Positions 25,095 to 33,905 of a DNA stretch of 64,000 bases are shown here, piece after piece. The position numbers were made by a program, and so were the translations under genes. Within the stretch, counting starts at the first letter, position 1. Each line of letters starts with the position of its first letter. The notes beneath the pieces are model-generated. The model was not told the DNA's origin, ran no database searches, and saw only the letters and a list, made by a program, of their open reading frames with translations. The stretch is from SMWC01 sp045561055. GTDB lineage: Bacteria; Pseudomonadota; Gammaproteobacteria; Steroidobacterales; Rariloculaceae. The DNA is taken from contig JBJKYL010000013.1 of the NCBI GenBank assembly GCA_045561055.1, positions 1 through 64,000 of the forward strand, written 5' to 3'.

Positions 25095-26081
25095 CTACAT
25101 GCGCACCAAAGTCCGCCCCGTAACTGCCGCATTAATATAGGCATCAAAACAGCCAGGAAGTTCACATAGGGCGAGCTCTTGAGTCACAATCCTATCAAGA
25201 TGCTGCGGTTTAAGATCTTCTCCGAGACGCTGCCAAAGCTCGCTTCTTAATTCCGGCGTTATTTTTATATTGATACCGAGCAGATTGACACCGCGGAGTA
25301 TGAACGGCATTACCGTCGTTTGAAGCTCGGGGCTAGCGGCGAGACCAATACTTGCAATGTTACCATCCTGTCCCACGGTTCGTGTCAGCCAGGCCAGTGT
25401 CTCTCCGCCCAGATTATCGATCGCGCCGCCCCAGTTCGCACTTTCAAGTGGTCGGTCACCGAACTTCAGCGTGTTTCGATCAATAATATCGGTTGCGCCG
25501 AGTGACTTTAGATAGGGCTGCTGCTCGATCTTGCCGGTCAATGCAGTTACCTGATAGCCGCGTGAGCTCAATAGATCTATCGCTACGCTTCCGACACCGC
25601 CGGTTGCGCCAGTCACGATAATCGGGCCTTGTTCTGGGGTTTGACCATTACGCTCCATTTGATGGATTGCCAATGCTGCGGTAAATCCTGCGCCGCCGAG
25701 TATCATTGCGGTGCGCGTATCAATCGTACGGGGCAAAACGACAGCGTTCGTGGCGCTGACGCTAGCGAGTTCTGTATAGCCGCCGTCGCAAACTTCACTC
25801 TGGCCACCCGCTATTGCTACTACTTTGTCGCCCGGACGGAAGTGATCGTTTTCCGACTCGAGAACCTCGCCCGCTAGATCCATGCCTGCGATGAGCGGGA
25901 ACTTGCGTACGATAGGAGCTTTACCGGTAACGCCAAGCGCGTCCTTATAGTTGATACTAGAATACTCAACCTTGACAAGGAGCTCGCCTGGTTCCGGTCC
26001 ATTCCGGGTTAGCGTTTCCATCTTGCCAACGGTTTTTCCGTCTGTGAGATGGAGACGGTACGCAAGAAACGATTGTTCCAT
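25095..26081 (-). CDS. acuI: Acrylyl-CoA reductase/YhdH-type quinone oxidoreductase (MDR family)
   Basis: 328 residues of the zinc-free medium-chain dehydrogenase family. Seen: YSSINYKDALGVTGKAP (about 40-56), PLIAGMDLAGEV (about 62-73), TGATGGVGSVAIDLL (about 154-168) for NADPH, and TALTGK. The INYKDAL motif is characteristic of AcuI/YhdH, which reduces acryloyl-CoA to propionyl-CoA and protects against acrylate, for example from DMSP. This fits a marine lifestyle, but no certain DMSP lyase is in the window. It is divergent from alr. Confidence 0.82.
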   Translation of the reverse strand: MEQSFLAYRLHLTDGKTVGKMETLTRNGPEPGELLVKVEYSSINYKDALGVTGKAPIVRKFPLIAGMDLAGEVLESENDHFRPGDKVVAIAGGQSEVCDGGYTELASVSATNAVVLPRTIDTRTAMILGGAGFTAALAIHQMERNGQTPEQGPIIVTGATGGVGSVAIDLLSSRGYQVTALTGKIEQQPYLKSLGATDIIDRNTLKFGDRPLESANWGGAIDNLGGETLAWLTRTVGQDGNIASIGLAASPELQTTVMPFILRGVNLLGINIKITPELRSELWQRLGEDLKPQHLDRIVTQELALCELPGCFDAYINAAVTGRTLVRM

Positions 26082-26216
26082 GATAGAGCTCCGGGCAAGT
26101 TAAAATAGGTATGTTCCTCCAAAAATGGAGAATACCAATATGGTAGAGTGGGCTCGGATGGATTGCCAGCAATGGCTTTAATTGCATTCCAATAAAATAT
26201 CCCCGTGACTTCGTAG

Positions 26217-27296
26217 ATGACAACTTCGAGTGCCGGTCTTTTGACCATCAACCTAGATGCGCTAGCGCGGAACTATCGTCTTCTGCGAGATACCGCTATG
26301 CCGAGCAAGTGCGGTGCCGTCATAAAAGCCAATGCTTATGGACTCGGAATCCAGCCGATTACACAGCGCCTCTTTGACGAAGGCTGTAGGCAGTTTTTTG
26401 TTGCGACAGTCGCCGAGGGCCTAGCTTTACGACAGCAGTTTGTTGCGCCTGAAATTTATGTTCTCGCTGGGGCTCAAGTAGGAGAGGAAAGTTTGCTACG
26501 GGAAGCCAAACTTATTCCAGTTTTAAATTCACGAGAGCAGATAGTACGCTGGGCTGAGTTTGTCGACGCGAAACGTTACCCGGCGGTCATACATATTGAC
26601 ACGGGCATGACACGTTTAGGAATAGATGGTAATGAACTTAACCAGGTGGCACTAGATGAGTTAGAGATTGCATATCTAATGACCCATCTCGTATGTGCGG
26701 ATGATCCCGATAACCAGATTAATTGGGATCAGATTGAAATCTTCGCTAGGCAATGTCACCGATTGCCGCCGTTAAAAACATCTATCGGTAATTCAGGCGG
26801 GCTGCTCTTAGGCGAAGAGTTTCGCGGCGACCTTGTACGTCCAGGTATTGCAATTTACGGTGGGAATCCTTTTTCTACAAGCTCTAACCCAATGGAGACA
26901 GTAGTAACTTTTGAGGCGACTATCTTGCAGGTTAAGGAAGTAATGAAAACGACATCAGTTGGTTATGGTGCGACACGCCAGATCAATGCGCCAGCACGTC
27001 TTGCTACCGTTGGCGTGGGTTATGCGGACGGTATTCCGCACGCGTTAAGTAATTGTGGAGAGGGGTACCTGGGTAATATGCGTGTCCCTATCGTAGGTCG
27101 GGTGTCGATGGATCTCGTCACACTCGATGTTTCAGCCGTAGCGTGCCGCGATGTCTTTCCGGGGGCGAGAGTGGAGTTTCTTGGTAAGCACATACCGCTT
27201 GATGACATGGCGAAGAAAGCTGGAATGATCAGCTACGAGATCTTGACAGGCTTCGGCCAACGGTTGCAGAGGGATTATGTAGTCGATAGTGACTGA
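26217..27296 (+). CDS. alr: Alanine racemase
   Basis: 359 residues. PLP enzyme that interconverts L- and D-alanine for peptidoglycan. The PLP Lys is K37 in AVIKANAYGLG, and the second catalytic base Tyr lies in the SVGYGATRQ to VGVGYADGIP region (about 242-270). HIDTGMTRLG (about 124-133) and VGRVSMDLVTLDV (about 291-303) are family blocks. It is convergent with the FNR gene, their stops only one base apart, so no terminator room exists between them. The start ATG 26217 gives the usual N-terminus. Confidence 0.92.
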   Translation: MTTSSAGLLTINLDALARNYRLLRDTAMPSKCGAVIKANAYGLGIQPITQRLFDEGCRQFFVATVAEGLALRQQFVAPEIYVLAGAQVGEESLLREAKLIPVLNSREQIVRWAEFVDAKRYPAVIHIDTGMTRLGIDGNELNQVALDELEIAYLMTHLVCADDPDNQINWDQIEIFARQCHRLPPLKTSIGNSGGLLLGEEFRGDLVRPGIAIYGGNPFSTSSNPMETVVTFEATILQVKEVMKTTSVGYGATRQINAPARLATVGVGYADGIPHALSNCGEGYLGNMRVPIVGRVSMDLVTLDVSAVACRDVFPGARVEFLGKHIPLDDMAKKAGMISYEILTGFGQRLQRDYVVDSD

Positions 27297-27297
27297 A

Positions 27298-28278
27298 TCA
27301 GTACACTTCAACCATGCAGCGTTCCTGGCAACGCACGAAGCGACGTAATTTGTGTAGATCCCAGTTATCTGGATGCTGGTTCGCCATTTCATTTTTTACA
27401 GTGAAATAGCCGTCGGCAAGATTATTTTTAGCTAACGTTTGAAAGACGCCAGACTGCATCCCCGCTAGTCCGCAAATATAGATGATTGTCCGCGGATCAT
27501 TGAGTAGATCGGAGAATTCGTCGAAGCGTTGGCTTAGCAAGTGATGCACGTAAAGGCCGAGTCTGCCGTCCGCCTGACGTTCACGGCTAATGGCCTTATG
27601 GTAGTAAAAGTTTTCATGCTCGTTAGCTAATCTTAAGAATAAGTCGTCGTAAAGTAGATCAGTTGTGTAAGTCGCTCCCATAATCAAATGAATCTGCCCT
27701 GAGATTGGCTTGCTGGAACCCTCTAACAACTCAAGCAGCATTCCGCGAAATGGTGCTATTCCAGTACCGGTTGCGACGAGCAGATAATTATGAGAATCGT
27801 GCTCAACCGGTAGAAGAAATCGTTTGCCGTTAGGTCCGGTCACCTTGATCTCATCTCCTGGGCGAAGATCACACATATAGTTACTGCAGACTCCGAGAAA
27901 AAGAGAGTGGCCGTTAGGGTCATCACCTTTTTTAGTTGCTACACGTTCATCTATAACGCGTTTTGTTGTCGTAGAAATGATTTTTCCTGCACCGTCTTCG
28001 CCGTGGCTCGGACAGGCCATAGAATACAGTCGTGCTTTGTGGGGATGCCCATTATCGTCGTTACCTGGTGCTATAACGCCAAAGGCCTGGCCAACCAGGA
28101 AGTTGTTCTCGAGTAGTGTTCCAGAGATGTCGATCATCGTATGCTTTACGAAGCTCGCAGATTTTCCGCGCATACATGAGTCGTTTGAGATAATTGTACC
28201 TGTGACGGGTTCGGTGACCGGCGCCAAGCGAAGCTTTGGTGTTGGTAAGGTAAGCTTAGACAAAACAGAATCAGGCAT
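27298..28278 (-). CDS. Plant-type ferredoxin-NADP+ reductase
   Basis: 326 residues. FAD/NADP enzyme moving electrons between NADPH and ferredoxin or flavodoxin. FAD-binding RLYSMACPS (about 83-91, the RxYS motif), GVCSNYMCDLRPGD (about 129-142), NADP-binding GTGIAPFRG (about 171-179), YICGLAGM (about 268-275, the C-G-L motif) and a C-terminal aromatic Tyr (CMVEVY), as in plant-type FNRs that stack a terminal Tyr on the flavin. These features separate it from the short bacterial Fpr type. Relatives also occur as reductases of oxygenases (BoxA-like), so the exact partner is open. It stands alone. Confidence 0.83.
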   Translation of the reverse strand: MPDSVLSKLTLPTPKLRLAPVTEPVTGTIISNDSCMRGKSASFVKHTMIDISGTLLENNFLVGQAFGVIAPGNDDNGHPHKARLYSMACPSHGEDGAGKIISTTTKRVIDERVATKKGDDPNGHSLFLGVCSNYMCDLRPGDEIKVTGPNGKRFLLPVEHDSHNYLLVATGTGIAPFRGMLLELLEGSSKPISGQIHLIMGATYTTDLLYDDLFLRLANEHENFYYHKAISRERQADGRLGLYVHHLLSQRFDEFSDLLNDPRTIIYICGLAGMQSGVFQTLAKNNLADGYFTVKNEMANQHPDNWDLHKLRRFVRCQERCMVEVY

Positions 28279-28535
28279 ATTGTCAATCTTAACAGTGACG
28301 GCCAGTGGTTGTTGCTACGGAGTAGCCTAGCGTCTGTAAGAAGCGATTAAGCAAGTCTCGTTGAGACTGGATTAACTAGTCTGCGCTACCCTGGGGCTTA
28401 CCATCTCACTGTTATTAGTACTTTGTGGCTCGATAATAGGGTGAGCGTTGCGGCTTTGGCCAATAGTACTCCTAAATGGGGGACATCCGCTTCGCTAACA
28501 CGTATGCTCCGCAACCAGATTAAGATGGATACACT

Positions 28536-29090
28536 ATGGATAGTTCTAACGATATAGATCCCCCACTGCAGGGTAAGCCGCGGCAGTCGAGCTATACCCG
28601 TGAGGAAATTATTGAAGCTGGTGAATTCGAGACCTTTGGTCCCGGTAATGCGCGTTTGCCGACACCGGATATGCTCATGTTCGATCGGATTAACCATATC
28701 GATGATACCAGTGGGCGATTCAATAAAGGTAGGATTGTTGCTGAACTCGATATTAATCCGAATCTCTGGTTCTTCGAGTGCCATTTTCGTAATGATCCGG
28801 TGATGCCGGGTTGCCTCGGGCTCGACGCCATGTGGCAATTAGTAGGTTATTACCTGGCTTGGATCGGCGGCATTGGAAGAGGTCGTGCGCTCGGCGTCGG
28901 GGAGGTTAAGTTTCAAGGCCAGGTTCTGCCCGACAGCAACCTTGTTACTTACCGTGTCGATATGAAGCGAGTTATTTCACGCAAGCTCGTTATGGGTGTT
29001 GGCGATGCTGAAATGGACGTCGATGGGAGGACCATATACCGGGCAACCAACTTGCGTGTTGGCCTATTTACGTCTACTGAGGGTTTCTGA
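28536..29090 (+). CDS. fabA: 3-hydroxyacyl-[acyl-carrier-protein] dehydratase FabA
   Basis: 184 residues. Dehydratase/isomerase that introduces the cis double bond in anaerobic unsaturated fatty-acid synthesis. The active site is H83 (FFECHFRNDPVMPGC) and D97 (GLDAMWQLVG), both intact. LGVGEVKFQGQV follows as in other FabA proteins. fabB, its common neighbour, is not adjacent. The start is somewhat extended compared with E. coli (172 residues). The 257 bases upstream hold no recognised gene. Confidence 0.92.
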   Translation: MDSSNDIDPPLQGKPRQSSYTREEIIEAGEFETFGPGNARLPTPDMLMFDRINHIDDTSGRFNKGRIVAELDINPNLWFFECHFRNDPVMPGCLGLDAMWQLVGYYLAWIGGIGRGRALGVGEVKFQGQVLPDSNLVTYRVDMKRVISRKLVMGVGDAEMDVDGRTIYRATNLRVGLFTSTEGF

Positions 29091-29261
29091 GCTGCGTGCG
29101 TACGACTGTGCGATTACTGTCATAATAAAACCGAAATAAGAGTCTAACAGCCGAAATTGACTACTGAACGACCGTCTTTTTTTATATCTTCACATAGTGG
29201 CTGGCGTTGCTAGCATTACGCGTTCTCGATCCCTAGACTATGACTTTCAGCTTAGGGGCCA

Positions 29262-29525
29262 TTGATGAGAACTAAAAAAGCTAGACAGCGCTACTGGCGA
29301 GCTAATCTTCGTCTCGTCGCTCTGTGTCTTACTATCTGGTTCACTGTATCTTTCGGTTTCGGCATCTTACTTGCGGAGCCACTCGACCGTATTCAACTAT
29401 TTGGTTTTAATTTGGGTTTCTGGTTCGCCCAGCAAGGATCAATTGTTTGCTTCGTTGTACTAATCTTTTACTACGCATGGCGAATGAACCAAATCGATCG
29501 TGAGCATGGCGTTGACGAGGAGTAG
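29262..29525 (+). CDS. DUF4212 small subunit of a sodium:solute symporter
   Basis: 87 residues with two membrane spans (about 21-42 and 56-78). The start RQRYWRANLRLVALCL and the WF..SFG..ILLAEPLD block are typical of DUF4212 proteins, which are nearly always encoded beside a VC_2705-type symporter. The next gene, six bases downstream, is exactly such a symporter, so the pair forms one two-component transporter, thought to move short carboxylates such as acetate. Confidence 0.9.
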   Translation: MMRTKKARQRYWRANLRLVALCLTIWFTVSFGFGILLAEPLDRIQLFGFNLGFWFAQQGSIVCFVVLIFYYAWRMNQIDREHGVDEE

Positions 29526-29531
29526 TTCGAA

Positions 29532-31304
29532 GTGGAACTGAAGACGCTTACTTACCTCGTCGTTGGCGCGAGCTTCATCGTTTATATAGGTATCGCAATC
29601 TGGTCGCGGGCAGTCGACACTGGGGATTTTTACGTGGCCGGAAAGCACGTTCACCCAGTCGCGAACGGGATAGCAACGGCTGCGGATTGGATGTCGGCCG
29701 CGTCGTTTATATCGATGGCAGGACTGATCGCTTTCCTTGGTTACGATGGTTCAGTATATCTAATGGGTTGGACTGGTGGTTATGTATTGCTGGCATTACT
29801 GCTAGCACCCTATCTTCGGAAATTTGGAAAATTTACGGTCCCCGAGTTCATCGCTGAGCGTTACGAGTCGCGGGTAGCTCGTATTGTCGCGGTTATATGC
29901 CTGATTTTTATTTCGTTTACGTACGTTGCCGGGCAGATGCGCGGCGTTGGAATCGTTTTTTCGAGGTTCTTAGAAGTACCGATAGGCGTTGGCCTCATGG
30001 TCGGCATGGGCATCGTATTCATCTACGCTGTGATGGGCGGGATGAAGGGGGTTACGTATACGCAAATCGCTCAGTATTGTGTATTGATTTTTGCTTATAC
30101 CGTGCCAGCCTTTTTTATTGCGCTTCAGCTAACAGGCGTAGCGATTCCACAGATTGCGTTCGGGAGTGAGGTTCGCGGTGAGTCAGTGTACCTGTTGGAC
30201 AAGCTAAATCAGGTAGTCACGGCGCTCGGTTTCTCGGAGTACACATCAGGTAATAAGAGTAAGTTAGACGTGTTCTGCATCACAGCGGCGCTTATGGTTG
30301 GTACGGCAGGATTGCCTCATGTCATCGTAAGATTTTTCACTGTGCCGAAAGTTCGCGATGCACGTCTATCCGCGGGATGGGCGCTTCTATTTATTGGTTT
30401 GTTGTATCTGACTGCACCAGCAGTCGGTTCGATGGCGCGCTTAAATCTAACGCAGACGATTCAGTCTGGACCCGTTGGTGCTCCGACTGGAAATCTTGCT
30501 TATAACGAACGTCCGGATTGGTTCCGAACCTGGGAAGCTACTGGGTTACTAGAGTTTGATGATCTCAACGGCGACGGTCGAATTCAGTATTACAACGATC
30601 AGAGCCCGGACTTTGCCGGACAGGCGTCTGGTTACGGATGGAACGGTAACGAACTCAGCGTCGACCCAGACATCATGGTGCTTGCTAATCCAGAGATTGC
30701 AGGATTACCGTCATGGGTTATAGCGCTTGTCGCGGCAGGAGGGATTGCTGCTGCTCTATCTACGGCGGCCGGACTTTTGCTAGTAATCTCAGCATCTGTC
30801 TCACATGATCTTTTAAAAGGGGTATTTATGCCCAACATATCAGAGCGCCGAGAACTTCTGGCAGGAAGAGTATCGGCTGCTGTTGCGATTGGCATTGCGG
30901 GGTTTCTCGGATACTATCCGCCGGCATTTGTTGCCCAGGTAGTTGCCTTCGCTTTTGGACTTGCGGCCGCATCGCTATTCCCTGTAATACTGCTTGGTAT
31001 CTTTTCTAGTCGGATTAATAAGCAGGGCGCGATTGCTGGTATGTTGACCGGTCTGGCGTTCACATACGGATACATCGAGTACTTTAAGGGTCTTTTCCTT
31101 CCCTGGGCGGGTGCGCCGTGGTCGGAAAACGTGGCAGCAAATTGGCTTTTCGGGATTTCGCCCGAAGGTATTGGCGCCATTGGTATGTGCTTGAACTTTT
31201 TCGTCGCTGTGATCGTAAGCAGAGCGACGCCGCCGCCGTCAACTGCGGTGCGAGAACTCGTCGAACGTATCCGTTATCCGCGTGAGGTCGAAACAGTTTT
31301 ATAG
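29532..31304 (+). CDS. Sodium:solute symporter, VC_2705 subfamily (acetate/carboxylate type)
   Basis: 590 residues from GTG 29532, with GAGGAG upstream. About 13 spans. Marks: SRAVDTGDFYVAGKHVHPVANGIA split over residues 24-48, MSAASFISMAGLIAF (about 54-68), RKFGKFTVPEFIAERY (about 95-110) and ALSTAAGLLLVISA (about 411-424) for Na+ binding. A hydrophilic insert at about 320-375 contains DLNGDGRIQYYN, a calcium-loop-like sequence that I recall as common in this subfamily. Together with the DUF4212 protein it likely imports acetate or a similar acid. Confidence 0.9.
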   Translation: MELKTLTYLVVGASFIVYIGIAIWSRAVDTGDFYVAGKHVHPVANGIATAADWMSAASFISMAGLIAFLGYDGSVYLMGWTGGYVLLALLLAPYLRKFGKFTVPEFIAERYESRVARIVAVICLIFISFTYVAGQMRGVGIVFSRFLEVPIGVGLMVGMGIVFIYAVMGGMKGVTYTQIAQYCVLIFAYTVPAFFIALQLTGVAIPQIAFGSEVRGESVYLLDKLNQVVTALGFSEYTSGNKSKLDVFCITAALMVGTAGLPHVIVRFFTVPKVRDARLSAGWALLFIGLLYLTAPAVGSMARLNLTQTIQSGPVGAPTGNLAYNERPDWFRTWEATGLLEFDDLNGDGRIQYYNDQSPDFAGQASGYGWNGNELSVDPDIMVLANPEIAGLPSWVIALVAAGGIAAALSTAAGLLLVISASVSHDLLKGVFMPNISERRELLAGRVSAAVAIGIAGFLGYYPPAFVAQVVAFAFGLAAASLFPVILLGIFSSRINKQGAIAGMLTGLAFTYGYIEYFKGLFLPWAGAPWSENVAANWLFGISPEGIGAIGMCLNFFVAVIVSRATPPPSTAVRELVERIRYPREVETVL

Positions 31305-31344
31305 TGCGACAGTTTTAGAGAGCCATTTTCTATTGGGAGTAGCG

Positions 31345-32394
31345 ATGTTGGTTGATCAATTTAGTAAGGCTGTTATTGCCGTGGGCATTCTTGCGCTGCA
31401 GTTTGGTACTGTGCTTGCGCACCATTCACGCGCCGAGTTTGCTGAGGAAGTTCAAGTGCTTGAGGGTGTGCTCGTCGGGTTGAACTGGTCTAATCCCCAT
31501 CCTACTTTCGAGCTGTCGGTTATTAACGAAGAAGGTATCGAAGAAGCCTGGGAAGTACAGGCATTCGGCACCATATATACCCTAACAAGGGCAGGAGTAA
31601 CGGCCGACCACTTTGTGCTGGGTGACCAGGTGCGCATTGCCGGTTCGCTATCCACACGTCGCGATCTTGTCTTTCTCGGTATTAACATATTGCTTGGGAG
31701 CGGACAGGAGGTTGTTTTGCATGGTGGGGCCGTGCCCTACTTCAATCAGGAAGGTGTCGGTGGTCTCGCTAACTGGGCTGCTGGTGAGTCTGATGTCGCT
31801 GATGCTGAAACGGAAAACCGCGGACTCTACCGTACCTGGAGCATGCCTAATCGCAGCTATGTGTACGAAGACGATACAGCACCGCGCGCAATAAACCTCC
31901 ATCTTCCTTTTAACGAAACGAGATTGGCGGAGCGTGCCGCCTGGGATGCGCTAGATGATCCGGACATGCAGTGCGTGCCTAAAGGGATGCCCGCGGTGAT
32001 GATCACACCTCATCCATTTGATTTTTTCGAAGACGGCGAGAATATCAAGATTGTCGCGCATGAGTATGGCGTCGAGCGGGTTATTTATCTCGACCGCGCC
32101 CTTGAAACTGTGGCGGATATGCCACCCAGTAACGTTGGGTATTCGGTGGGTCGCTGGGAGGGCAATACGCTGGTTGTGGACACTACTGAAATTGCTGCGA
32201 ACTATTTCTTCTTTGGTTTCGATATTGGTGACAGAGTCGAGGTCGTGGAGCGGATGACTCTAAGCGCAGACCAAACGCGGCTAGACTATTCTGCCGTAAT
32301 TACAGATCCAGAGACCTTTACAGAGCCGGCAAGGATTGACCGATATTGGTTAGCTCTGGGTGAGATGCCGGAGCCATATGATTGTGTACGGTAG
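31345..32394 (+). CDS. DUF6152 fusion protein, exported
   Basis: 349 residues from ATG 31345, with GGGAG upstream; the frame is open to 31282 but that part overlaps the symporter. The signal peptide (1-25) ends GTVLA, giving a mature start His26-His27. NPH is at 50-52. The C-terminal domain begins near 200 with the D.QCVPKGMPAVM block, then GRWEGNTLVV and a terminal PEPYDC. It is 40 bases after the symporter stop, so co-transcription is likely. The next paralogue follows tRNA-Arg. Function unknown. Confidence 0.83.
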   Translation: MLVDQFSKAVIAVGILALQFGTVLAHHSRAEFAEEVQVLEGVLVGLNWSNPHPTFELSVINEEGIEEAWEVQAFGTIYTLTRAGVTADHFVLGDQVRIAGSLSTRRDLVFLGINILLGSGQEVVLHGGAVPYFNQEGVGGLANWAAGESDVADAETENRGLYRTWSMPNRSYVYEDDTAPRAINLHLPFNETRLAERAAWDALDDPDMQCVPKGMPAVMITPHPFDFFEDGENIKIVAHEYGVERVIYLDRALETVADMPPSNVGYSVGRWEGNTLVVDTTEIAANYFFFGFDIGDRVEVVERMTLSADQTRLDYSAVITDPETFTEPARIDRYWLALGEMPEPYDCVR

Positions 32395-32467
32395 CTATTT
32401 TTTTAATTAGAGGCTGTAGACGGAAAAGACCTCACTTGACCAGGGCTAATTTTCAAGGAGTAAGTGC

Positions 32468-32515
32468 ATGAGGGTACTAGTTAAAGGACAGCGCACGATA
32501 TCTATACCGGCTTAA
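32468..32515 (+). CDS. Possible 15-residue leader peptide before tRNA-Arg
   Basis: A 16-codon ORF with an excellent ribosome site (AAGGAG, seven-base spacing) reads MRVLVKGQRTISIPA and ends 18 bases before the tRNA. Its second codon is AGG, the codon read by tRNA-Arg(CCT). It may be a leader peptide, the truncated start of a lost gene, or chance. No homologue is recognised. Confidence 0.3.
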   Translation: MRVLVKGQRTISIPA

Positions 32516-32533
32516 GCTACTGGTATTAAATTT

Positions 32534-32610
32534 GCCCCGGTAGCTCAGCTGGATAGAGCGTCCGCCTCCTAAGCGGAAGGTCGCAAGTTCGAATCTTGCT
32601 CGGGGCGCCA
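32534..32610 (+). tRNA. tRNA-Arg (anticodon CCT)
   Basis: 77 bases including an encoded CCA. The acceptor arm GCCCCGG pairs with TCGGGGC (one G-T). D arm GCTC/GAGC; anticodon stem TCCGC/GCGGA around loop CTCCTAA, anticodon CCT; T arm GCAAG/CTTGC around TTCGAAT. It reads AGG. It lies between two DUF6152 paralogues. Confidence 0.97.
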
Positions 32611-32717
32611 ATTACTCTTTTGTTATTATCTGAGGACGTTACAGCGCTTTGGGGTAACGGTATTTCAATCAGCATTGACTTGATCGTTCACTACGCCGAT
32701 TCGGAAGTTAGATAAAG

Positions 32718-33827
32718 ATGAAAAATCAACTAGCAAAAATTGTTCTTGCGGGAATAAGTACACTGATAGCCGCAACAGCTATGGCACATCATGGTAGTTC
32801 TCCTTACGACAACAATGTGACAAAAACCGTAGTCGGAGTCGTCACTGACTTCAGATTTACTAATCCTCACGTGTTGATTTATGTTGATGTAGTTCAAGAC
32901 GACGGCGAGATAGAGAATTGGTCGGGTGAACTAACCAGCCCTAATCGACTAGCAAGGGCTGGGGGCGGCGGTAACGTAAACTGGAGTAGAGATATTCTTC
33001 GTTCCGGAGATGTTATTGAGCTTAGCGGTAATCCCGCGCGAAACGGAGCTCCGTCTTTACGGCTTCATCGAGTAATTGATTCTAACGGGGTCATTTTAGT
33101 AGGTGTAAATTCCGGTTCGGTGCCCACGGTTCCAGCGGCCCCGCTCATGTCAGAACCGGTAGCTACTTCTTCTGATGAGCCTGGCGATTTGGTGGGTGTC
33201 TGGATGCGTGCGAATACCCAGCCCTATGAGGGCTACGCATTTAGTGAAGAGTTACCACCAATGACAGATTGGGCGATGGAGAGATACCAAGCCGCGAAAC
33301 CAACGTATGGTGAAAATGGTGTAACGGTGGCAGAAACCAACGACCCTGTTTATCAATGTCTACCTCCCGGTACACCGAGAATCTATTTTCATCCTCGTCC
33401 TTTCGAGATTATTCAAACGTCCGGACGCGTACTGATCAGTTACGAATATCAGCAACTACTTCGCGCTGTTTACACAGACGGACGCCAACATCGCGATGAC
33501 CTTGCGCCATCGTGGATGGGCGACTCTATCGGTCGTTGGGAGGGCGATACGCTGGTAGTTGAATCTATAAATTTCAACGACAATACCTGGATTGACCGGC
33601 GTGGCGTTCCTCATAGTGACCAACTGCGAGTAGAGGAACGCTTTTCGCGTAGTGATAGTGGTCAACTGATTGTCGATATTATGGTCGATGATCCAGTTGC
33701 GTTCACAAGGTCCTGGACGGCAAGAAAGGTTTTCGATCCCGTTTCGTGGACGATTGAAGAGTTTGTTTGCTTAGATAACTTGTCCTTTCAAGAGTTCGAA
33801 CAAATCTTATTGGAACATGACAACTAA
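32718..33827 (+). CDS. DUF6152 fusion protein, exported
   Basis: 369 residues. The signal peptide (1-23) ends TAMA and the mature start is His24-His25; NPH is at 49-51. Between the DUF6152 domain and the C-terminal domain lies a Pro/Ala/Ser-rich linker (about 135-155). The C-terminal domain has QCLPPGTPRIYFHP (about 214-227), GRWEGDTLVVES (about 274-285), IDRRGVPHSDQLRVEERF and a terminal EEFVC. The best conserved of the three fusions here by eye. Role unknown. Confidence 0.84.
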   Translation: MKNQLAKIVLAGISTLIAATAMAHHGSSPYDNNVTKTVVGVVTDFRFTNPHVLIYVDVVQDDGEIENWSGELTSPNRLARAGGGGNVNWSRDILRSGDVIELSGNPARNGAPSLRLHRVIDSNGVILVGVNSGSVPTVPAAPLMSEPVATSSDEPGDLVGVWMRANTQPYEGYAFSEELPPMTDWAMERYQAAKPTYGENGVTVAETNDPVYQCLPPGTPRIYFHPRPFEIIQTSGRVLISYEYQQLLRAVYTDGRQHRDDLAPSWMGDSIGRWEGDTLVVESINFNDNTWIDRRGVPHSDQLRVEERFSRSDSGQLIVDIMVDDPVAFTRSWTARKVFDPVSWTIEEFVCLDNLSFQEFEQILLEHDN

Positions 33828-33905
33828 TCTAGTAGGGCTTCGAGGCTCACCAATGACAGCGAAACGAGGGTTGTCTTGTCGGCAGAATATCATCGAGAAC
33901 GTTTA

